64,000 bases of DNA from an uncultured Cyclobacteriaceae bacterium (GCA_905479015.1 CAJQKV010000014.1:62001-126000); one strand, 5' to 3'; counted from the first letter of the stretch, positions 8,558 to 18,965 are shown. The notes: a model not told the origin generated them from the sequence alone. Made by a program: numbers and translations.

Positions 8558-9781
8558 CTACATATTGGATATGATCTCATCTCCAAATTCTGAACATTTT
8601 AAAAGGGTTGCCCCTTCCATCAGTCTTTCAAAATCATAAGTTACTCGCTTTCCTGCAATCGCATTCTCAAGTCCTTTGTAAATGAGATCAGCAGCCTCTG
8701 TCCAGCCCAAATGCTCTAACATCATCGCTCCGGAAAGAATGACAGAACCTGGGTTAACTTTATCTTGTCCGGCATATTTTGGCGCGGTTCCGTGCGTCGC
8801 TTCAAAAATAGCATGACCCGTATCATAATTGATATTTGCTCCGGGAGCAATACCAATACCTCCCACAATAGCGGCCAGTGCATCAGATATATAATCTCCA
8901 TTTAAGTTCAATGTAGCAATGACATCGTAATCTGCAGGCCTTGTTAAAATCTGTTGTAAAAAAGCATCTGCAATGACATCTTTAACAATTACTTTATGAC
9001 CGTCTTTTTCAAACACTTGCCAAGGACCTCCATCTAAATCAACAGCATGGTAATCTGACTTGGCCAATTCGTAACCCCAATCTCTAAATGATCCTTCTGT
9101 ATACTTCATGATGTTTCCTTTGTGTACCAAAGTCACGGAATCTCGTTTGTGGGCAATGGCATACTCAAAAGCGGCTCTAACCAATCGTTCAGTACCCTCT
9201 TTTGAAACCGGTTTAATTCCAAAGCTTGCGGTTTGGGGAAATCTCACCTTTTTATATCGCTCAGGAAAAGTTTCAGATAATATTTTTCCAAATTTTTCGG
9301 CATCATCTGTACCGTGCTGAAACTCTATTCCGGCATAAATATCTTCCGTATTTTCCCGATAAATCACCATATCTGTTGTTCCTGGATTTTTTACCGGAGA
9401 TGGAGTACCTTCAAACCATCTTACTGGACGCAGGCAAGCATAAAGATCTAACTCTTGCCTAAGAGCTACATTTAAAGATCTAATACCCCCACCTACAGGA
9501 GTCGTTAATGGCCCTTTGATACCGACCAAGTATTCTCTAAACATATTGAGAGTTTCTATAGGCAACCATTCTCCTGTTTTATTAAAAGCTTTTTCCCCCG
9601 CTAACACTTCCAACCATTCTATTTCTTTGGTCCCATTATAGGCCTTTTTAACTGCTGCATCAAAGACCTTTTTAGAAGCTGGCCAAATATCAACACCCGT
9701 ACCATCCCCTTCAATAAATGGAATTATTGGGTTGTTCGGGACATTTAATTTCCCTGCGTTTAAGGTAATTTTTTCTGGCAT
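8558..9781 (-). CDS. icd: NADP-dependent isocitrate dehydrogenase
   Basis: TCA-cycle enzyme converting isocitrate to 2-oxoglutarate and CO2 with NADP. 407 residues, the homodimeric E. coli-like type rather than the large monomeric form. Substrate-site [26 protein letters not shown] includes the Ser phosphorylated in E. coli; the cofactor-site HGTAPKYAG carries the Lys-Tyr pair that prefers NADP. Follows panB by 25 bases on the same strand and may be read through from it; the downstream end is the shared terminator. Confidence 0.97.
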   Translation of the reverse strand: MPEKITLNAGKLNVPNNPIIPFIEGDGTGVDIWPASKKVFDAAVKKAYNGTKEIEWLEVLAGEKAFNKTGEWLPIETLNMFREYLVGIKGPLTTPVGGGIRSLNVALRQELDLYACLRPVRWFEGTPSPVKNPGTTDMVIYRENTEDIYAGIEFQHGTDDAEKFGKILSETFPERYKKVRFPQTASFGIKPVSKEGTERLVRAAFEYAIAHKRDSVTLVHKGNIMKYTEGSFRDWGYELAKSDYHAVDLDGGPWQVFEKDGHKVIVKDVIADAFLQQILTRPADYDVIATLNLNGDYISDALAAIVGGIGIAPGANINYDTGHAIFEATHGTAPKYAGQDKVNPGSVILSGAMMLEHLGWTEAADLIYKGLENAIAGKRVTYDFERLMEGATLLKCSEFGDEIISNM

Positions 9782-9806
9782 TCGTTTTAAAAATTTATGT
9801 GATTAA

Positions 9807-10628
9807 TTAGTAACTCTCATTTTTGTTATTGGGAAAATCTCCGGATTTAACATCCCTAATATAATGTCCAACAGCTTCAGTAATTACGCCATTTAGGTCC
9901 GCATAACTCCTCAAAAATCGGGGCTTAAAATCCTGAGTAATTCCCAGCATATCATGAACCACCAAAACTTGACCATCTACGTGTGACCCTGCACCTATCC
10001 CAATCAACGGAATATGTAAGTGCTCAGCTACTTGTTTGCCTAATAAGGCGGGTATCTTTTCTAATACAATAGAAAAACATCCTAACTCTTGGAGTAGCAG
10101 CGCATCATTCAATAGTTTTTTTGCCTCATCACTCTCTTTGGCCCTCACCGCATAGGTACCAAATTTGTAAATTGACTGTGGCGTCAATCCCAAATGACCC
10201 ATTACCGGGATACCCGCATTGATGACTCGTTCAACACTTTCCTTTATTTCTATTCCACCCTCCATTTTTACTGCATGGGCTCCCGATTCCTTCATGATTC
10301 TGATAGATGATCTCAAAGCTTCTGATGAGTTACCTTGATAACTTCCAAAAGGGACATCTACAACTACTAAGGCACGGTCTACCGCCTTAACTACAGCCTG
10401 CGCATGCCATATCATGTGATCCAGCGTAATAGGTAAAGTGGTCTCATTACCTGCCATGACGTTGGAAGCAGAATCTCCCACTAACAATATATCAATTCCA
10501 GCTCTGTCTAGAATTTTAGCCATTGAATAATCATATGCCGTGAGCATGCTAATTTTTTCACCACTGGCTTTCATCTCTCGAAGCTTCTGTGTGGTTATTT
10601 TTTTAAAGATTTTTTTGGCTATGCTCAT
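9807..10628 (-). CDS. panB: 3-methyl-2-oxobutanoate hydroxymethyltransferase
   Basis: First committed step of pantothenate synthesis: transfers a hydroxymethyl group from methylene-THF to ketoisovalerate. 273 residues. Motifs include [38 protein letters not shown] (metal and substrate site), HAVKMEGG and GHLGLTPQS, followed by [15 protein letters not shown]. All catalytic regions are present. Sits between the thioredoxin-like gene and icd on the same strand. Confidence 0.97.
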   Translation of the reverse strand: MSIAKKIFKKITTQKLREMKASGEKISMLTAYDYSMAKILDRAGIDILLVGDSASNVMAGNETTLPITLDHMIWHAQAVVKAVDRALVVVDVPFGSYQGNSSEALRSSIRIMKESGAHAVKMEGGIEIKESVERVINAGIPVMGHLGLTPQSIYKFGTYAVRAKESDEAKKLLNDALLLQELGCFSIVLEKIPALLGKQVAEHLHIPLIGIGAGSHVDGQVLVVHDMLGITQDFKPRFLRSYADLNGVITEAVGHYIRDVKSGDFPNNKNESY

Positions 10629-10673
10629 CAGTAGAATACACTACAAAACTAAAAAAAAATAGTGAATTTGTAA

Positions 10674-11231
10674 TTAAGACCTCCATTTTATATTGCAACC
10701 CATACTCGGCAACTGAATCAACGGCTGCGGTTGACCTGAATTAAGAAGCTCCAATGCCGAGATCAAGTCTGTACCCGTAACTTTAATGTCATTTCCAGGC
10801 CTTGAAGGATCAAATCTTCCTCTATAAACCAAATCATCATGATGGTCAAACAAATAAAAATCAGGCGTACAGGCGGCCTCATAAGATTGAGCCACTTCCT
10901 GCGTCTCATCGTACAAATAAGGAAATTTAAATCCCAGATGCAAAGCAAACTGTTCCATCTTAACGGGATCATCGTCCGGATAAGCAACTACGTCATTACT
11001 CGAAATGGCCACTACCCCAATACCCAGCTCTAAGTATTTATTCCCAACCGCTACCAAAGCATCTTGCATGTGCAAAACGTAAGGGCAATGATTACATATG
11101 AACATGACCAACATCCCCTTGACTCCTTTTAGTGATTCATAGGATTTAGTCTGTTTACTTAAAGTATCGAGCAGATCAAATCTCGGGGCTTTAGCGCCCA
11201 GCGGCAACATATTAGAGGACGTTAAGGACAT
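10674..11231 (-). CDS. Thioredoxin-fold (AhpC/TSA-like) protein
   Basis: 185 residues with a thioredoxin fold of the AhpC/TSA group. The redox motif is Cys-Asn-His-Cys in MFICNHCPYVLHMQD, a CxxC placed where peroxiredoxins carry their peroxidatic Cys. Conserved features are DLLDTLSKQTKSY at the start, ACTPDFYLFD (cis-Pro loop) and the C-terminal PSMGCNIKWR, common to a cytosolic family of unknown substrate. No signal peptide. Probably a thiol oxidoreductase or peroxidase; the exact reaction is not known. A -7 element at 11276-11283 lies upstream. Confidence 0.85.
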   Translation of the reverse strand: MSLTSSNMLPLGAKAPRFDLLDTLSKQTKSYESLKGVKGMLVMFICNHCPYVLHMQDALVAVGNKYLELGIGVVAISSNDVVAYPDDDPVKMEQFALHLGFKFPYLYDETQEVAQSYEAACTPDFYLFDHHDDLVYRGRFDPSRPGNDIKVTGTDLISALELLNSGQPQPLIQLPSMGCNIKWRS

Positions 11232-11275
11232 CGCTGTGGTTAAGTCAATGAAAATGGACTTTCAAATTGTCTACA

Positions 11276-11283
11276 CAAATATA
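11276..11283 (-). promoter_or_regulatory. Possible -7 element for the thioredoxin-like/panB/icd run
   Basis: On the minus strand TATATTTG matches TAnnTTTG, about 45 bases upstream of the thioredoxin-like start. No clear TTTG partner about 19 bases further upstream, so moderate support only. Confidence 0.4.
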
Positions 11284-11581
11284 GTTTCATTAATTTTATT
11301 TAATGCTGTATACTTTGTGGGAGCGTTTACTTAACTAAAAGTCAGCTCAGTCTTAAAAAAAGTGTGGCCCCCTACCATCATGTTAAAGATCAGTTATAAG
11401 TCACAAACAGATCCTTAGAAAGTATCGAGGATGGTAATCAATTGAATATGGCATTATTTTTGATCTGGGGTTAAGCGAAAGGATATATCCACTAACACTA
11501 TAGCAATATCAACACAAAATGAACAATTATTGAAGATGATATGTCCAAATTGGTAACTTTAGTAGCTAAATTTACAAACAA
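11284..11581. other. Intergenic region without a recognisable gene
   Basis: Between two divergent genes. A TAACTTTA at 11554-11561, with a TTG 21 bases before it, may be the promoter for the TPR lipoprotein. I see no RNA gene or terminator; only very short ORFs. Confidence 0.4.
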
Positions 11582-12553
11582 ATGAAAACTACCACCTCAA
11601 CAATCGCCTGTCTGTTCTTGCTTATCGCTTGTATTGAAACCGACCCAAGCAGTGGTAATCGGATGATAAGTGACCGAAATAATAAAGCAGTAACTTCCTT
11701 CGAAGTCGATAAAGAATTAGAAAATAAAATATTATCAAAAACCGATAGAGAGAGTGCTGAGCGGGGCTTGTTAAAAGTGGAAAAAGCCTTTAATGAGAAT
11801 CCTGAAGATGAATTTAATATTATTAACTACGGAATAAAATTAGCTGATCTTGGGAGGTTTCAAGAAGCCATTAATCTCTACGATGAAGGCCTGATAAAAT
11901 TTCCAGAATCATATAAAATAAGAAGATATATTGGGCAGCAGTATCTAACTACACGACAATTTGATGAGGCAATTACATCCCTTTCCGAAGCCCTCACGTA
12001 TGCAAATGACTCACCGGTCATCGAATTCGAACATTCAAATTTAAAAAATAATAAGAAAAAAACCGTGTACAATGTCAAATTCAATATTTGGTATTATTTG
12101 GGTTTGAGCTATTATATGAAAGGAAACTATGATAAGGCCATATCTAGTTTTAGAAAATGCGAAAAATACACCAATAATAATGATCTTAAGGTCGTTATCG
12201 CAAATTGGCTTTATACCGCATTTGCTAAAATTGGGAATCTAGACTTAGCAGAAGCTGAAATCATGTCCATTCCTATCAATATGCGTCTAATCGAAAGCAA
12301 AAGCCGAAAATACCATGACCTCATTATGCTTTACAGGGGCCTAGTAACCCCAAGTATCTTAACCAAGCGCAATGGCATTGATGCCGATGTTGGTTACGGT
12401 ATTGGTAACTATTATTTAATTAATGGACAAGTTGAAAATGCGATCAGTGCCTTCAATAGAGTCATTAGCACTGAACAACAAGAACGGATAGGCTACATGG
12501 CTATTGAAGCAGAATTAGCGGTATTATTAGGAAGTCAAATCTCAGATCTTTGA
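11582..12553 (+). CDS. TPR-repeat lipoprotein
   Basis: 323 residues. N-terminal signal with a lipobox LIAC (Cys about residue 18), so a lipoprotein. The body is tetratricopeptide repeats: LADLGRFQEAINLYDEGLIKFPES, TRQFDEAITSLSEAL, YYLGLSYYMKGNYDKAISSFRK and YLINGQVENAISAFNRV are recognisable units. These act as protein-binding scaffolds; the partner is unknown. Convergent with the GDPD gene, with a perfect hairpin between the two. Confidence 0.8.
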   Translation: MKTTTSTIACLFLLIACIETDPSSGNRMISDRNNKAVTSFEVDKELENKILSKTDRESAERGLLKVEKAFNENPEDEFNIINYGIKLADLGRFQEAINLYDEGLIKFPESYKIRRYIGQQYLTTRQFDEAITSLSEALTYANDSPVIEFEHSNLKNNKKKTVYNVKFNIWYYLGLSYYMKGNYDKAISSFRKCEKYTNNNDLKVVIANWLYTAFAKIGNLDLAEAEIMSIPINMRLIESKSRKYHDLIMLYRGLVTPSILTKRNGIDADVGYGIGNYYLINGQVENAISAFNRVISTEQQERIGYMAIEAELAVLLGSQISDL

Positions 12554-12556
12554 TGT

Positions 12557-12577
12557 GGCGATCAACTGTTGATCGCC
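12557..12577. terminator. Hairpin between convergent TPR and GDPD genes
   Basis: GGCGATCAA-CTG-TTGATCGCC, a nine-base perfect stem. It spans the GDPD stop codon and starts a few bases past the TPR stop. No proper T tract on either side, so it may act as a barrier or 3'-end stabiliser rather than a classical intrinsic terminator. Confidence 0.4.
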
Positions 12578-13458
12578 TTACGTATTTTGACCAACTCTGA
12601 GGGGAAATCTGTTATAATGCCATCTACCCCCATATTCAACATTTTGATCATGTCTTCTCGATTATTTACTGAATAGGTAAATACCTTAAAGCCTCTTGAA
12701 TGCATTCTAAATATTCTTCTAGGAGAAAGGGTCGTGAATTCTGGATTCAAAGTTTTTAAGTTACCTTTTGAATCCCCATGACCCAATTTTAATTTGGTTT
12801 CAATATAAAATGCCAAGAGAGGGGTTGAATCTTCTCCAATTAACATTTTATTGATTTGAATGCGGTCATCATAAATTTGAGCTTCCTCTAAGTATTTTTC
12901 CTCGTAAGATTGGAGCAATACCCAATCAAAACCATTCTCTTCTAATCTAATAACATCAACCAGCTTATCTGAAAAATCATGATAATGGGGATGGTCCATA
13001 TGCTTAATTTCAATAAGCACTTGGCAACGACCATCAACAAGATCGAGTACTTCTTTTAGCGTCGGTATTTTTTGATCTGAAAACTTAGAGGAAAACCAAG
13101 AACCTGCATCTAATTGCTTCAATTGCTCAAGGGTATATTCATGAACATTGCCCGTCCCATTGGTCGTCCGGTCTAAAAACTGATCATGGAAAACAATGAT
13201 TTCCTCATCCTTAGTTTGTCGTACGTCTAATTCTATAATGTCAACACCAATGTCTAAAGCTGCTTGAAATGACGCCAATGTATTTTCAGGTGCAATTCCT
13301 GAAGCACCCTTATGCGCAATAATTTTAAAATCTTTTTGCTGAATATTTTCTATATTATCACTCGTTAAAAGATTCCTGTAAAGCCAAGGCTCCATGATCG
13401 TTATACCTGCAAATAATAATAATAATGGCGAACTGTATAAAAGAAATTTACTTGTCAT
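12562..13458 (-). CDS. Glycerophosphodiester phosphodiesterase, membrane-anchored
   Basis: GDPD-family enzyme splitting glycerophosphodiesters to glycerol-3-phosphate and an alcohol. 298 residues; a hydrophobic segment about 5-22 suggests a membrane anchor or secretion signal. The TIM-barrel catalytic motif HKGASGIAPENTLASFQAA, then DIIELDVRQTKDEEIIVFHD, gives the catalytic His pair and the metal-binding Glu/Asp. HKG replaces the more usual HRG, so the Arg at that position is Lys. C-terminal MGVDGIITDFPS is typical. Lies 46 bases downstream of aspS. Confidence 0.92.
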   Translation of the reverse strand: MTSKFLLYSSPLLLLFAGITIMEPWLYRNLLTSDNIENIQQKDFKIIAHKGASGIAPENTLASFQAALDIGVDIIELDVRQTKDEEIIVFHDQFLDRTTNGTGNVHEYTLEQLKQLDAGSWFSSKFSDQKIPTLKEVLDLVDGRCQVLIEIKHMDHPHYHDFSDKLVDVIRLEENGFDWVLLQSYEEKYLEEAQIYDDRIQINKMLIGEDSTPLLAFYIETKLKLGHGDSKGNLKTLNPEFTTLSPRRIFRMHSRGFKVFTYSVNNREDMIKMLNMGVDGIITDFPSELVKIRKAINS

Positions 13459-13504
13459 GACCCATTCAATTGTTAAAACTTAAAAATACAAATAAATTGT
13501 CAAA

Positions 13505-15262
13505 TTAATTCTTTTCTATTTGTATACCTAAGGTCGATAATTGTTCTTCATCAAGTAATGAGGGGGAATCGATCATCACATCTCTTCCGGAACTATTTTT
13601 AGGAAATGCGATAAAATCCCTAATACTCTCTGCGCCTCCAAATAAGGAACATAATCTATCTAAACCAAAAGCAATGCCTCCATGAGGAGGTGCTCCGTAC
13701 TCAAAAGCACCTAAAAGGAAACCAAATTGTGCTTCTGCCTCTTCCTTTGTGAATCCCAAGGCATCAAACATTTTGGACTGCAGTGCTCTTTTGTGAATTC
13801 TAATGGACCCTCCGCCTATCTCCACACCATTGATGACCATATCATAGGCTGATGCTTTGATGGACTCTGGAGTCGTATCTACTTGATCCATATATTCACT
13901 CTTTGGAGATGTGAAAGGATGGTGCATCGCATGATAGCGTTGGGTCTCTTCATCCCATTCAAGCAATGGGAAGTCAATGACCCAAGCGGGACAGATCTTA
14001 TCATTGGGCCTTAATTCCAATCGATCACCCATTTCAAGGCGTAGGTCATTCAATGCTTTTCGAGTCTGTTCTTTTTTCCCCGCCAAAATAAGCATTAAAT
14101 CCCCAGGTTTGGCCTCAAAAGATTTTGCCCAAGTACTTAAGGCGTCTTGATCAAAGAATTTATCTACTGAGGATTTGAAAGAGCCATCCAAATTGTACTT
14201 TACATAAATCAAACCCGTAGCACCCACTTGAGGTTTACGGACGAAATTGACCAACTCATCGAGCTCTTTTCGTGAATATGTGGCACAATCCTTCGCATTG
14301 ATTCCCACAACCAATTCTGCTGCATTAAATAGGGGAAAATCTGTAACTTCAATGACTTCATTGAGTTCAACGAAACGCATCTCAAACCTTAAATCCGGTT
14401 TATCTGAACCATAATATCTTAGGGCATCTGCATACGTTATTCTTGGGAATTTGGTTAAATCAATTTGCTTTATCTCTTTGAATAAAAAGGTCACTAGTCC
14501 CTCAAACATTTCTAAAATATCTTCCTGTTCTACAAAAGACATTTCACAGTCAATCTGTGTGAATTCTGGCTGTCGATCTGCTCTCAAGTCTTCATCTCTA
14601 AAACACTTAACAATCTGATAATATCTGTCTAGACCCGAAACCATTAGCAACTGTTTGAAGGTTTGCGGTGATTGTGGCAAGGCATAAAATTGCCCTGGAT
14701 TCATTCTTGATGGAACGATGAAATCTCTAGCACCCTCTGGAGTGGATTTAATTAAATAAGGCGTCTCTACCTCAATAAATTCTAGGTCATCAAGATAAGC
14801 CCTGGTTTTACGGCTGACTTGATGCCTGAGTTCTAGATTCTTTCTAACTGGTGCTCTCCGAAGGTCAAGATACCTGTATTTCATCCTCAACTCATCCCCT
14901 CCATCGGTTTCATCTTCGATCAAAAAGGGAGGTACCGCTGCCTCGTTTAAGATTTCTAAATGATGTACCTGTATTTCAATATCCCCAGTAGGCAGCTTAG
15001 GATTTTTCGACAACCTCTCGATTACTCTTCCTTTTACTCTAATGACATATTCTCGACCTAAAGTACGTACTGAGGCCATCAATGCTTCGGGTGTAGATCC
15101 TTCTTCAAACATCAATTGAGTCATTCCGTATCTATCTCTAAGATCAATCCAAGCCCTACCTCCCTTGTCTCTGATTCTTTGTACCCACCCACAAATGGTC
15201 ACCTCGTGACCCAAATGAGCCTCTCTTAATTCTCCACAATTATTCGTCCTGAGCATAGCCAC
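13505..15262 (-). CDS. aspS: Aspartyl-tRNA synthetase
   Basis: Class II synthetase charging tRNA-Asp. 585 residues, bacterial type with an N-terminal OB-fold anticodon domain ([20 protein letters not shown]), a large inserted GAD domain about 290-420 and the class II motifs: motif 2 [23 protein letters not shown] and motif 3 [10 protein letters not shown]. The start [18 protein letters not shown] is normal. Full length. Confidence 0.98.
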   Translation of the reverse strand: MAMLRTNNCGELREAHLGHEVTICGWVQRIRDKGGRAWIDLRDRYGMTQLMFEEGSTPEALMASVRTLGREYVIRVKGRVIERLSKNPKLPTGDIEIQVHHLEILNEAAVPPFLIEDETDGGDELRMKYRYLDLRRAPVRKNLELRHQVSRKTRAYLDDLEFIEVETPYLIKSTPEGARDFIVPSRMNPGQFYALPQSPQTFKQLLMVSGLDRYYQIVKCFRDEDLRADRQPEFTQIDCEMSFVEQEDILEMFEGLVTFLFKEIKQIDLTKFPRITYADALRYYGSDKPDLRFEMRFVELNEVIEVTDFPLFNAAELVVGINAKDCATYSRKELDELVNFVRKPQVGATGLIYVKYNLDGSFKSSVDKFFDQDALSTWAKSFEAKPGDLMLILAGKKEQTRKALNDLRLEMGDRLELRPNDKICPAWVIDFPLLEWDEETQRYHAMHHPFTSPKSEYMDQVDTTPESIKASAYDMVINGVEIGGGSIRIHKRALQSKMFDALGFTKEEAEAQFGFLLGAFEYGAPPHGGIAFGLDRLCSLFGGAESIRDFIAFPKNSSGRDVMIDSPSLLDEEQLSTLGIQIEKN

Positions 15263-15376
15263 TAACCACTTTAAAGGGTAGAAATTGTATTTCTAAGTAT
15301 AGATTTATTTATAAAATTTTCTGATCGCTTTGGGGGCTTGTTTTCATAAATGATCAAAAACTTGAAGCTGTTAAGA

Positions 15377-15832
15377 TCAAACTTTAAGCTTTACTTTGGT
15401 TGCCGTCGGACCTTTGGGACCCATTTCTATTTCAAAAGTGACCGCATTATTATCCTTAATTAGGTCTATTGTATTATTAATGTGTACAAAAATACTGTTC
15501 TGATTCGCCATATCTCTGATAAATCCGTATCCTTTGGAATCATTAAAAAACGTTACAATTCCATTTCTTATCAAGTCTTCCGGTTCAGCCGCCTCATCTT
15601 TAGGCACACTAATAGAAATGCTTTCTGCAACTACTTCTTGATCCTGAAAAGAAGGGTCGGGTGGTGTTTCAGAAATATTCCCAAATTCATCCACATAGGC
15701 AATCATATCATCTAAATCACCTGACTTATCAGATTCCTTTCGGGCCGCTTTTTTTTCCACTTTAAGCTTTCTTTTCTTTTCTTTTTTATTCCTTATTTCT
15801 TTTTTATTAAATGTTTCTTGTGATCTACCCAT
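15377..15832 (-). CDS. Cold-shock-domain protein with basic N-terminal extension
   Basis: Nucleic-acid-binding protein of the CspA/Y-box type. I take the start giving MGRSQETFNKKE, a typical N-terminus of Bacteroidota cold-shock proteins, rather than the ATG 16 codons upstream. About 151 residues: a Lys/Arg/Glu-rich extension (about 1-35), an acidic linker, then a C-terminal CSD with GIVTFFNDSKGYGFIRD (RNP1) and IFVHINN (RNP2). Likely an RNA chaperone with the basic arm adding affinity. Confidence 0.85.
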   Translation of the reverse strand: MGRSQETFNKKEIRNKKEKKRKLKVEKKAARKESDKSGDLDDMIAYVDEFGNISETPPDPSFQDQEVVAESISISVPKDEAAEPEDLIRNGIVTFFNDSKGYGFIRDMANQNSIFVHINNTIDLIKDNNAVTFEIEMGPKGPTATKVKLKV

Positions 15833-15966
15833 ATATTTTAGTCTATAATTTTGAAAATAACGACTGATGCCATTCAACAAGTCAGTATATTTCAGTACGT
15901 AAAGGTACTTTATGTAATTTAAACGAACATTATTAAATTAAAAAAGTGTGAAAAGTGAATTAGAAT

Positions 15967-16842
15967 TTATGATGACAATGCTTGAGCCATAGTTTCTCCA
16001 ATATCTGCGGGTGAATTTGCGACGAAAATACCACATTCCCTCATGATTCTCATCTTTGCTTCAGCAGTATCGTCAGCGCCTCCGATGATCGCGCCAGCAT
16101 GGCCCATTCTTTTGCCTTTTGGAGCCGTTTGACCCGCAATGAAACCTACTACTGGTTTTGGATTATTTTGTGCTTTGATCCATTGAGCTGCATCAGCCTC
16201 ATACTGACCCCCAATTTCACCAATCATGACAATTACTTCTGTTTCAGGATCAGCCATCAATAATTGAACGGCCTCTTTGGTAGAGGTTCCTATAATGGGA
16301 TCCCCGCCAATGCCGATCGCAGTCGAAATCCCGTAGCCCGCTTTGACCACCTGGTCCGCTGCTTCGTAGGTCAGTGTTCCTGATTTTGAAACGATACCCA
16401 CATTCCCCTTCTTAAAAATAAAACCAGGCATGATGCCTACCTTAGCTTCATCTGGAGTGATTACCCCTGGACAATTCGGCCCTATCAAGGTAGCTCCCTT
16501 TGATTTGGCATAGGGTTTGGCCATCATCATGTCTTTCACCGGAATACCCTCGGTAATGGTGATGATTATCTTAATGCCTGCATCCGCTGCTTCCATTATA
16601 GCATCCGCCGCAAAGGCTGGAGGGACAAAAATAATGGTTGTATCTGCTCCAACGGCGTCAACGGCCTCCTGTACCGTATTGAATACTGGAAGTCCGAGGT
16701 GTACTTGACCTCCTTTTCCTGGGGTCACACCTCCCAAAACAGGAGATCCATATTCAATCATTTGAGAGGCATGGAAGGAACCTTCTGTGCCTGTAAAACC
16801 TTGCACAATTATTTTTGATGATTTGTTTACTAAGACGCTCAT
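15967..16842 (-). CDS. sucD: Succinyl-CoA synthetase alpha subunit
   Basis: Alpha chain of the TCA-cycle enzyme making ATP or GTP from succinyl-CoA. 291 residues. N-terminal CoA-binding Rossmann ([30 protein letters not shown]) and the phospho-His loop GHAGAIIGG, with the active-site His. Nearby [11 protein letters not shown] fits. sucC is not in the window. A strong promoter lies immediately upstream, so it is likely expressed alone. Confidence 0.97.
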   Translation of the reverse strand: MSVLVNKSSKIIVQGFTGTEGSFHASQMIEYGSPVLGGVTPGKGGQVHLGLPVFNTVQEAVDAVGADTTIIFVPPAFAADAIMEAADAGIKIIITITEGIPVKDMMMAKPYAKSKGATLIGPNCPGVITPDEAKVGIMPGFIFKKGNVGIVSKSGTLTYEAADQVVKAGYGISTAIGIGGDPIIGTSTKEAVQLLMADPETEVIVMIGEIGGQYEADAAQWIKAQNNPKPVVGFIAGQTAPKGKRMGHAGAIIGGADDTAEAKMRIMRECGIFVANSPADIGETMAQALSS

Positions 16843-16861
16843 GATTTATATTAAATTCACG

Positions 16862-16892
16862 CAAAAATAGTCTAATTGAGGTCAAACTCAAA
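16862..16892 (-). promoter_or_regulatory. Bacteroidota-type promoter of sucD
   Basis: On the minus strand TTTG, 19 bases, then TATTTTTG: a perfect consensus match. The -7 element lies 20 bases upstream of the sucD ATG. Confidence 0.75.
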
Positions 16893-16922
16893 TGATCTCA
16901 AAGAAGATATCTTCTTGTCGTT

Positions 16923-17408
16923 CTAACTAAGAGATAATCCGCTTTTTAAGAGGTGATGATCTATAAATTCTCTTACGGCTCCAGCTCCTCCATTTTTTTG
17001 CATGACCCGTTGTGCAATTTTAAGTACTTCCTCACTTGAATCAGCAGGGCAAGCGGAACAGCCTACTGCTTTCATCACCTCTATATCATTGATGTCATCT
17101 CCCATATAAGCGACCTCATTTCGGCTCAAACCTAACTTGATAAGCCATTGATCCATAACCTCTAATTTGGGCTTTTGTCCTACATAGACATATTTCAAAC
17201 CTAACATATCAGCCCGGTCATCAATCATTTTACGTGAATAACTGTGACTAATGATGCCCACTTCAATCCCCTGAGAAATAGCCTTTCTAATCCCCATACC
17301 ATCTTTTGCGTTGAATTTTTTAAATTGCTTCCCTTCATCCGATAGGTAAATACCTCCGTCAGTAAGGGTCCCGTCTACGTCTAGAATTAAAAATTTTATG
17401 GCTTCCAT
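16923..17408 (-). CDS. kdsC: 3-deoxy-D-manno-octulosonate 8-phosphate phosphatase
   Basis: HAD-family (YrbI) phosphatase releasing Kdo from Kdo-8-phosphate for LPS inner core. 161 residues, normal for this compact tetrameric type. HAD motif I is DVDGTLTDG near residue 10, followed by KDGMGI, SHSYSRKMIDDRA (motif II region) and the Mg site GDDINDIEVM. Its start overlaps the end of kdsA by one base; last gene of the kdsD-kdsA-kdsC operon. Confidence 0.95.
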   Translation of the reverse strand: MEAIKFLILDVDGTLTDGGIYLSDEGKQFKKFNAKDGMGIRKAISQGIEVGIISHSYSRKMIDDRADMLGLKYVYVGQKPKLEVMDQWLIKLGLSRNEVAYMGDDINDIEVMKAVGCSACPADSSEEVLKIAQRVMQKNGGAGAVREFIDHHLLKSGLSLS

Positions 17409-18187
17409 TATGATGTTATTGCCTTTCTCACTTTGACTACTTTTTGTAAAAGACCCCTCAATTCATCAAGAGGTAGCATTGATTTTCCATCACTCAACGC
17501 CTGACCGGGATTTGGGTGGGTTTCTATAAATAAACCATCTGCACCCGTAGCAATAGCAGATAAAGCCACTGAAGCGATCATTTCAGGATCTCCACCGCTG
17601 ATGCCGTCTTTTTGATTGGGCTGCTGCAATGAATGTGTACAATCCATGACCACCGGTACACCATGCTTTTTGAGCTTGGGGACTGCCGTTACATCGACGA
17701 CTAAGTTTTCATAACCAAAAGTAAAGCCCCGTTCACAAAGCCATATGTTTTGATTGCCTGTGGACTGGACCTTTTCCAAAGGATATTTCATAGCCTCTGG
17801 CGACACGAATTGCCCCTTTTTGATACTTACACCTTTCCCTGTTTGGCCTGCCGAAAGCAATAACTCTGTCTGTCTACATAAAAAAGCAGGGATTTGTAAT
17901 ATATCTACATAATTGGCTACCAATTCGGGTTCATGACTTTCATGCACATCCGTGATGGTTCGCACACCCAGTTCTCGTCCAACACCTTGTAAAATCTCCA
18001 AGCTTTCTTGAAATCCAATCCCTTTAAAACTGTCTATTCGGGTCCTGTTTGCTTTTTTGTAAGAAGCTTTAAAAATAAAATCAATACCCAACTCATCACA
18101 AATTGACTTGACTTCCTTTCCTATAAGAAGAGGAGTCTCGCTATTTTCAATAATACAAGGACCTGCGATTAAAAATAATTTATTCAT
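17408..18187 (-). CDS. kdsA: 2-dehydro-3-deoxyphosphooctonate aldolase (Kdo-8-P synthase)
   Basis: Condenses PEP with arabinose-5-phosphate to Kdo-8-phosphate. 259 residues. Motifs: IAGPCIIEN, FKASYKKANRTRIDSFKG, GVRTITDVHE, CRQTELLLSAG, DCTHSLQQPNQKDG and FIETHPNPGQALSDG. The CRQTELL region without a preceding metal-binding Cys in IAGPC context needs comparison: Cys in AGPC is present, so a metal-dependent type is possible. Overlaps kdsD by eight bases and kdsC by one. Confidence 0.96.
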   Translation of the reverse strand: MNKLFLIAGPCIIENSETPLLIGKEVKSICDELGIDFIFKASYKKANRTRIDSFKGIGFQESLEILQGVGRELGVRTITDVHESHEPELVANYVDILQIPAFLCRQTELLLSAGQTGKGVSIKKGQFVSPEAMKYPLEKVQSTGNQNIWLCERGFTFGYENLVVDVTAVPKLKKHGVPVVMDCTHSLQQPNQKDGISGGDPEMIASVALSAIATGADGLFIETHPNPGQALSDGKSMLPLDELRGLLQKVVKVRKAITS

Positions 18188-18779
18188 TGTTTCTACTTTT
18201 CTTTCCTAAATAACCACTGTGGTGCCTTTTGGCATAATCTTCTTTAGTAAAATTGATTTTTTGCATCAAAGTGACTACCAATATATCGCCCAAAACCGTC
18301 ATAACCGTGGTACTCGTCGTGGGTGTCAAGCCTAATGGACAAATTTCTTGGGGATTGCCTGTAGCGATAGAGACATCTGCTAAATGTCCCAATTCGTTTT
18401 CAGGATGCCCGGTGAGCGTAATCAATCTCATCGTTGGATTCAACACTCTTGCCAATGACACCAATTGAATAATTTCTTCTGTCCGCCCAGAATTAGAAAT
18501 CAATAAAAGAATATCTTGCTCTTGAAGCATTCCTAAATCGCCATGTTGTGCCTCAGCCGGATGCATAAAAACAGCAGGTGTTCCTGTTGAACTCAGCGTT
18601 GTCGCAATATTGTATCCTATTTGACCCGCTTTTCCCATACCGCTCACGACCACCTTCCCTTTTTGAACATGCACCGCTTGAAAAATCAAATCTATAGCTT
18701 GCTCTATGCTGTTATCAATCGGTATATTTTGGATGGCCTTTAGCTCCTTTTTAATTAAATCCTCAATTACTCCTGCCAT
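18180..18779 (-). CDS. kdsD: Arabinose-5-phosphate isomerase, SIS domain only
   Basis: SIS-domain isomerase converting ribulose-5-P to arabinose-5-P, the substrate of the following kdsA. Start MAGVIEDLIKKEL is chosen because the longer ATG at 18827 lies upstream of a good -7 promoter element. From here about 199 residues, only the SIS domain (SGMGKAGQIGYNIATTLSSTGTPAVFMHPAEAQHGDLG in part, ISNSGRTEEI, LTPTTSTTVMTVLGD). The tandem CBS domains of E. coli KdsD are absent. Context makes this function very likely. Confidence 0.9.
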   Translation of the reverse strand: MAGVIEDLIKKELKAIQNIPIDNSIEQAIDLIFQAVHVQKGKVVVSGMGKAGQIGYNIATTLSSTGTPAVFMHPAEAQHGDLGMLQEQDILLLISNSGRTEEIIQLVSLARVLNPTMRLITLTGHPENELGHLADVSIATGNPQEICPLGLTPTTSTTVMTVLGDILVVTLMQKINFTKEDYAKRHHSGYLGKKSRNNE

Positions 18780-18805
18780 TATGAATGAAAAAATATGATC
18801 TAATA

Positions 18806-18813
18806 CAAAGATA
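18806..18813 (-). promoter_or_regulatory. -7 element of the kds operon
   Basis: On the minus strand TATCTTTG matches TAnnTTTG, 26 bases upstream of the chosen kdsD ATG. The partner TTTG is not at the ideal distance. It decides the kdsD start. Confidence 0.55.
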
Positions 18814-18827
18814 AGATAACGGCCCAA

Positions 18828-18965
18828 AGAAACATGATTAAAAAAGTTAAGGGCCCTCCAGAATTAATTAAAATATAAAATTTTATGTCTTTGTAGAGAA
18901 AAGTTGAACTTAAAAGGGTAAACAAGTGTATAATTAATAAGAAAATTTGTGTAGTGTTTAGTTGG
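18828..18965 (+). ncRNA. Possible small RNA ending at an orphan terminator
   Basis: No coding frame, yet a strong plus-strand terminator stands directly after this stretch, and both neighbouring genes run away from it. A transcript of about 100-130 bases read on the plus strand would explain the terminator. No known RNA family recognised; 5' end is not defined. Confidence 0.3.

Noticed and set aside
11249-11335. 28-codon hydrophobic plus-strand ORF
   Set aside because: Contains the minus-strand promoter element of the thioredoxin-like gene and has no promoter or family support.
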